Below are positions 14,891-16,523 of a DNA stretch of 16,523 nt, in pieces (position 1 is the first letter of the stretch; the number at the start of each line of letters is the position of its first letter). Below the pieces are notes generated by a model, which saw nothing but the letters and a program-made list of their open reading frames with translations, was not told the origin of the DNA and did not search any database. This stretch comes from JAFAVN01 sp036378375. Lineage in GTDB: Bacteria > Verrucomicrobiota > Verrucomicrobiia > Chthoniobacterales > JAFAMB01. The position numbers and the translations under genes were made by a program. The DNA is taken from the NCBI GenBank assembly GCA_036378375.1, contig DASUWQ010000059.1, positions 1-16,523 on the forward strand, given 5' to 3'.

Positions 14891-14903
14891 TCTCAATTTG
14901 AGA
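14891..14903. promoter_or_regulatory. Palindrome TCTCAATTTGAGA, possible enhancer-binding site
   Basis: A perfect 6-bp inverted repeat around one central base, centred about 131 bp upstream of the predicted sigma-54 start. That is the normal distance for an upstream activating site of an NtrC-family protein. A matching half site lies 20 bp nearer the promoter. The protein that binds it is unknown; the expected regulator gene would be outside the window. Confidence 0.4.
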
Positions 14904-14931
14904 CGGGCCGCGAGGGGCGACAACGGCGTAA

Positions 14932-14967
14932 GTGGACGGAGTGGACACAGTAGACCGAGTGGACGGA
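14932..14967. repeat. Four tandem 9-bp units (GTGGACGGA type)
   Basis: Consecutive nonamers GTGGACGGA, GTGGACACA, GTAGACCGA, GTGGACGGA, with a partial fifth. It lies 17 bp from the heptamer repeat that ends the kinase gene, so two families of different period sit side by side. Confidence 0.75.
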
Positions 14968-14983
14968 GTGAGCGCTCTCCGCG

Positions 14984-15018
14984 CCAATCACCAATCACCA
15001 ATCACCAATCACCTTTCA
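14984..15018 (-). repeat. Five 7-bp units (CCAATCA type) ending in the kinase stop codon
   Basis: Four identical heptamers CCAATCA followed by CCTTTCA. The TCA of the last unit (15016-15018) is the TGA stop of the histidine kinase on the minus strand. The identical copies suggest recent expansion compared with the degenerate heptamers elsewhere. Confidence 0.8.
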
Positions 15019-16407
15019 GCTTCCACCCCTCCTCTCGCCTTCGGCGGCTAAGACCGGCAAATGCAGTTCGGCGATGCAGCCGACGATTCCGTCGGTGCGA
15101 TTTTCCAGTGTCAGGCTGCCACCATGAGCTTCTGCGATTTGGCGGCAGAGGACTAAGCCGATACCGGATCCACTCGACTTGGTGGTAAAGAATGGGACGA
15201 ATAAGTTGGTCGGGTTGGCGATGCCGCTGCCTTCGTCGATGACTTGGACCAGCCATTCGGTTTGCGATCTAAACCAACCGATTTCCACGTCGTGACCTTT
15301 TTCCAGGCTGGCATCAACGGCGTTCTTGACCAGATTGATCAAGAGTTGCTCTATCTGATCTCTGTCAATATTAACCACGGCCTTTTGCGTCGACGTTGTT
15401 TTCACGGTGAGACGGGTCTCCAGGGCAGCTACTTGGCGGATAATTGGGCCAAGCTCAACCGGTCGCAGTATCGGCGGTGGTAGCCGGGCCAGCCGGGCAT
15501 AGGCGGTCATGAACCGACCTAATGCTGACGCCCGGTCCCGAATAATTCCCATCCCACCTTGAAGATCTCTTTCCCACGACCTCGGGCGCGTCTCTTCGTT
15601 TTGCGTGAGCAGATCACTCAAGGTCTCGGCAATCGACTGGATCGGAGCTAACGAATTGTTAATCTCATGCCCGAGGACCCGGATCAATCTTTGCCAAGCT
15701 ATGCGCTCTTCTTCCCGCAGAGCACGGCCGAGATCGGTTAACACTAACAATTGATTCGGGCGGCCGCCTTCGCGGAAAGTTGTGCGGCGCAGCCCCCAGC
15801 GGGTTCCGGATCGTCCGGGAAAATCTCGATCGATGAGACGGACCGGATCGCCCGCCAGACAATCATCCAGACCTAACTCAACCGCGTCGTGTCCGAGAAC
15901 GTGTTCCTGCCGGCGCATCAACAACACCGCACCTGCGGGGTTCATGAGTCGCAACTTTCCTTTTTCGTCGAACGTAAATACCGCTATTTCGACGGCGTCG
16001 ATCACCGCTTTTAGCAGGGCATTAGCTTCGGTTGCTAGCCGTCTTTCGACTAACAATTGATCGCCTAATGCATTGACTTCCCGCATGACTTCGCCCAGAG
16101 AATCAACTTGGCGAGCCGCCCGCGCTCGCAACGAGTAATCACCTTCGCGGAGCGCTGCCAGTAAATTTGTCAAGGTGCGGATCGGAAACAGCACCTGCTG
16201 ACGGACGGCAATAACCACGGCAATCCAAATTCCTACTGCGATCACCGCGATGGTAACTCGGACTGACCAAGGCCAAGTCGATTGCCATAGCATGAATAAT
16301 GTTGCCGCGACCGCAGGTCCGCCCGCAACGAAGGTAAGAACCTGGACAGAGGTCTCAAATGGTAGATTCCGCCAACGGAGCAAGGGACGTCGGGAGGAGT
16401 CGTGCAT
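15016..16407 (-). CDS. Membrane sensor histidine kinase, NtrY/NtrB-like
   Basis: 463 aa from ATG 16407. Seen: two close membrane helices (about 20-42 and 48-70) with only a very short loop between them, so no real periplasmic sensor; a HAMP-like segment (about 72-115); a PAS-like domain (about 130-225, FTFDEKGKLRLMNPAGAVLL); the phospho-acceptor block RVLGHEINNSLAPIQSIAE with His247; N-box NLVKNAVDAS; G1 DEGSGI; F-box VPFFTTK; G2 GSGIGL. All kinase motifs are intact. GHEINNSLAPIQS is the H-box form of NtrY/NtrB-type kinases, which normally phosphorylate NtrC-family regulators. The frame extends to a TTG at 16437, but that segment is encoded by a CAAAGACGC repeat, so ATG 16407 is preferred. 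No regulator gene is in the window; it is expected beyond the right edge. It probably senses membrane or cytoplasmic state and controls the exporter genes downstream. Confidence 0.9.
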   Translation of the reverse strand: MHDSSRRPLLRWRNLPFETSVQVLTFVAGGPAVAATLFMLWQSTWPWSVRVTIAVIAVGIWIAVVIAVRQQVLFPIRTLTNLLAALREGDYSLRARAARQVDSLGEVMREVNALGDQLLVERRLATEANALLKAVIDAVEIAVFTFDEKGKLRLMNPAGAVLLMRRQEHVLGHDAVELGLDDCLAGDPVRLIDRDFPGRSGTRWGLRRTTFREGGRPNQLLVLTDLGRALREEERIAWQRLIRVLGHEINNSLAPIQSIAETLSDLLTQNEETRPRSWERDLQGGMGIIRDRASALGRFMTAYARLARLPPPILRPVELGPIIRQVAALETRLTVKTTSTQKAVVNIDRDQIEQLLINLVKNAVDASLEKGHDVEIGWFRSQTEWLVQVIDEGSGIANPTNLFVPFFTTKSSGSGIGLVLCRQIAEAHGGSLTLENRTDGIVGCIAELHLPVLAAEGERRGGS

Positions 16408-16425
16408 GCGAGCAGATAATGTCAC

Positions 16426-16482
16426 GCCAAGAGGCAAAGACGCAAAGGTGATTCGTGATTGGTGATTTGTGATTGGTGGGGC
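16426..16482. repeat. Junction of 9-bp (CAAAGACGC) and 7-bp (GTGATTG) repeat units upstream of the kinase
   Basis: 16426-16447 holds GCCAAGAGG, CAAAGACGC and AAAGG (9-bp period). It is followed without a gap by heptamers GTGATTC, GTGATTG, GTGATTT, GTGATTG and GTGGGGC (16448-16482). The heptamer series is complementary to the CCAATCA series at 14984-15018, so together they flank the kinase gene as an inverted pair about 1.4 kb apart. Confidence 0.72.
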
Positions 16483-16523
16483 GGGGCTCCCAAAAGACCC
16501 CGTCGCTACAGCGGAGGATTTCC
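16483..16523. other. Right end, no recognised gene
   Basis: Forty-one bases upstream of the kinase. GC-rich start, then GTCGCTACAGCGGAGG. Too short to classify; it may belong to another intergenic repeat or to the end of the preceding gene. Confidence 0.25.

Noticed and set aside
16408..16437. TTG start adding ten residues to the kinase
   Set aside because: The extra codons come from the CAAAGACGC repeat; ATG 16407 gives a normal short N-terminus before helix 1.

Overview
What it is. The window is a co-directional, entirely minus-strand block of about 16.5 kb. It holds a sensor histidine kinase, a HlyD/AcrA-type membrane fusion protein, a MacB/LolD-type ABC ATPase, and four full-length tandem paralogues of the duplicated FtsX/MacB-type permease family (ADOP, 'acidobacterial duplicated orphan permease', about 812-816 aa). 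A cytoplasmic S51 (dipeptidase E-like) protein sits inside the permease array. Two small proteins that are easy to miss are proposed. Mid-range GC, ADOP paralogues, weak or absent Shine-Dalgarno sequences and the intergenic repeat words point to Verrucomicrobiota, with Acidobacteriota as the second choice. This assignment is inference from memory, not from a search.

Layout in transcription order (right to left). 16523-16408: intergenic repeats. 16407-15016: NtrY/NtrB-like kinase. 15015-14752: repeats, a palindrome that could bind an enhancer-binding protein, and a -24/-12 (sigma-54-like) promoter. 14751-14509: 80-aa one-helix membrane protein. 14437-13178: membrane fusion protein. 13177-12855: heptamer repeats. 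12854-12102: ABC ATPase. 12063-11902: possible 53-aa protein with a strong ribosome binding site. 11932-11427: three hairpin elements in a row. Then permease A (11411-8967), hairpin, permease B (8841-6391), hairpin, permease C (6246-3802), long composite hairpin, S51 peptidase (3488-2724), repeats, permease D (2613-175). Nothing was recognised in 1-155.

How it may work together. The ATPase, fusion protein and permeases have the parts of a MacAB-like tripartite exporter; an outer-membrane TolC-type gene is not in the window. Each ADOP carries two FtsX halves, so one chain could replace the usual permease dimer, and the four paralogues could be alternative partners of one ATPase and adaptor. 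The kinase is of the type that pairs with NtrC-family regulators. With the -24/-12 promoter in front of the small protein and fusion protein, this suggests envelope- or export-stress control through sigma-54, with the regulator gene expected just beyond the right edge.

The most unusual signal. Almost every gap is built from short degenerate units of about 7 or 9(-10) bp, often arranged as long inverted pairs. The stop codons of all eight large genes lie inside, or directly touch, such an element. Homologous permeases carry different element families at the same place, which suggests repeated independent acquisition next to stop codons. One element also supplies the GTG start and first codons of the ABC ATPase.
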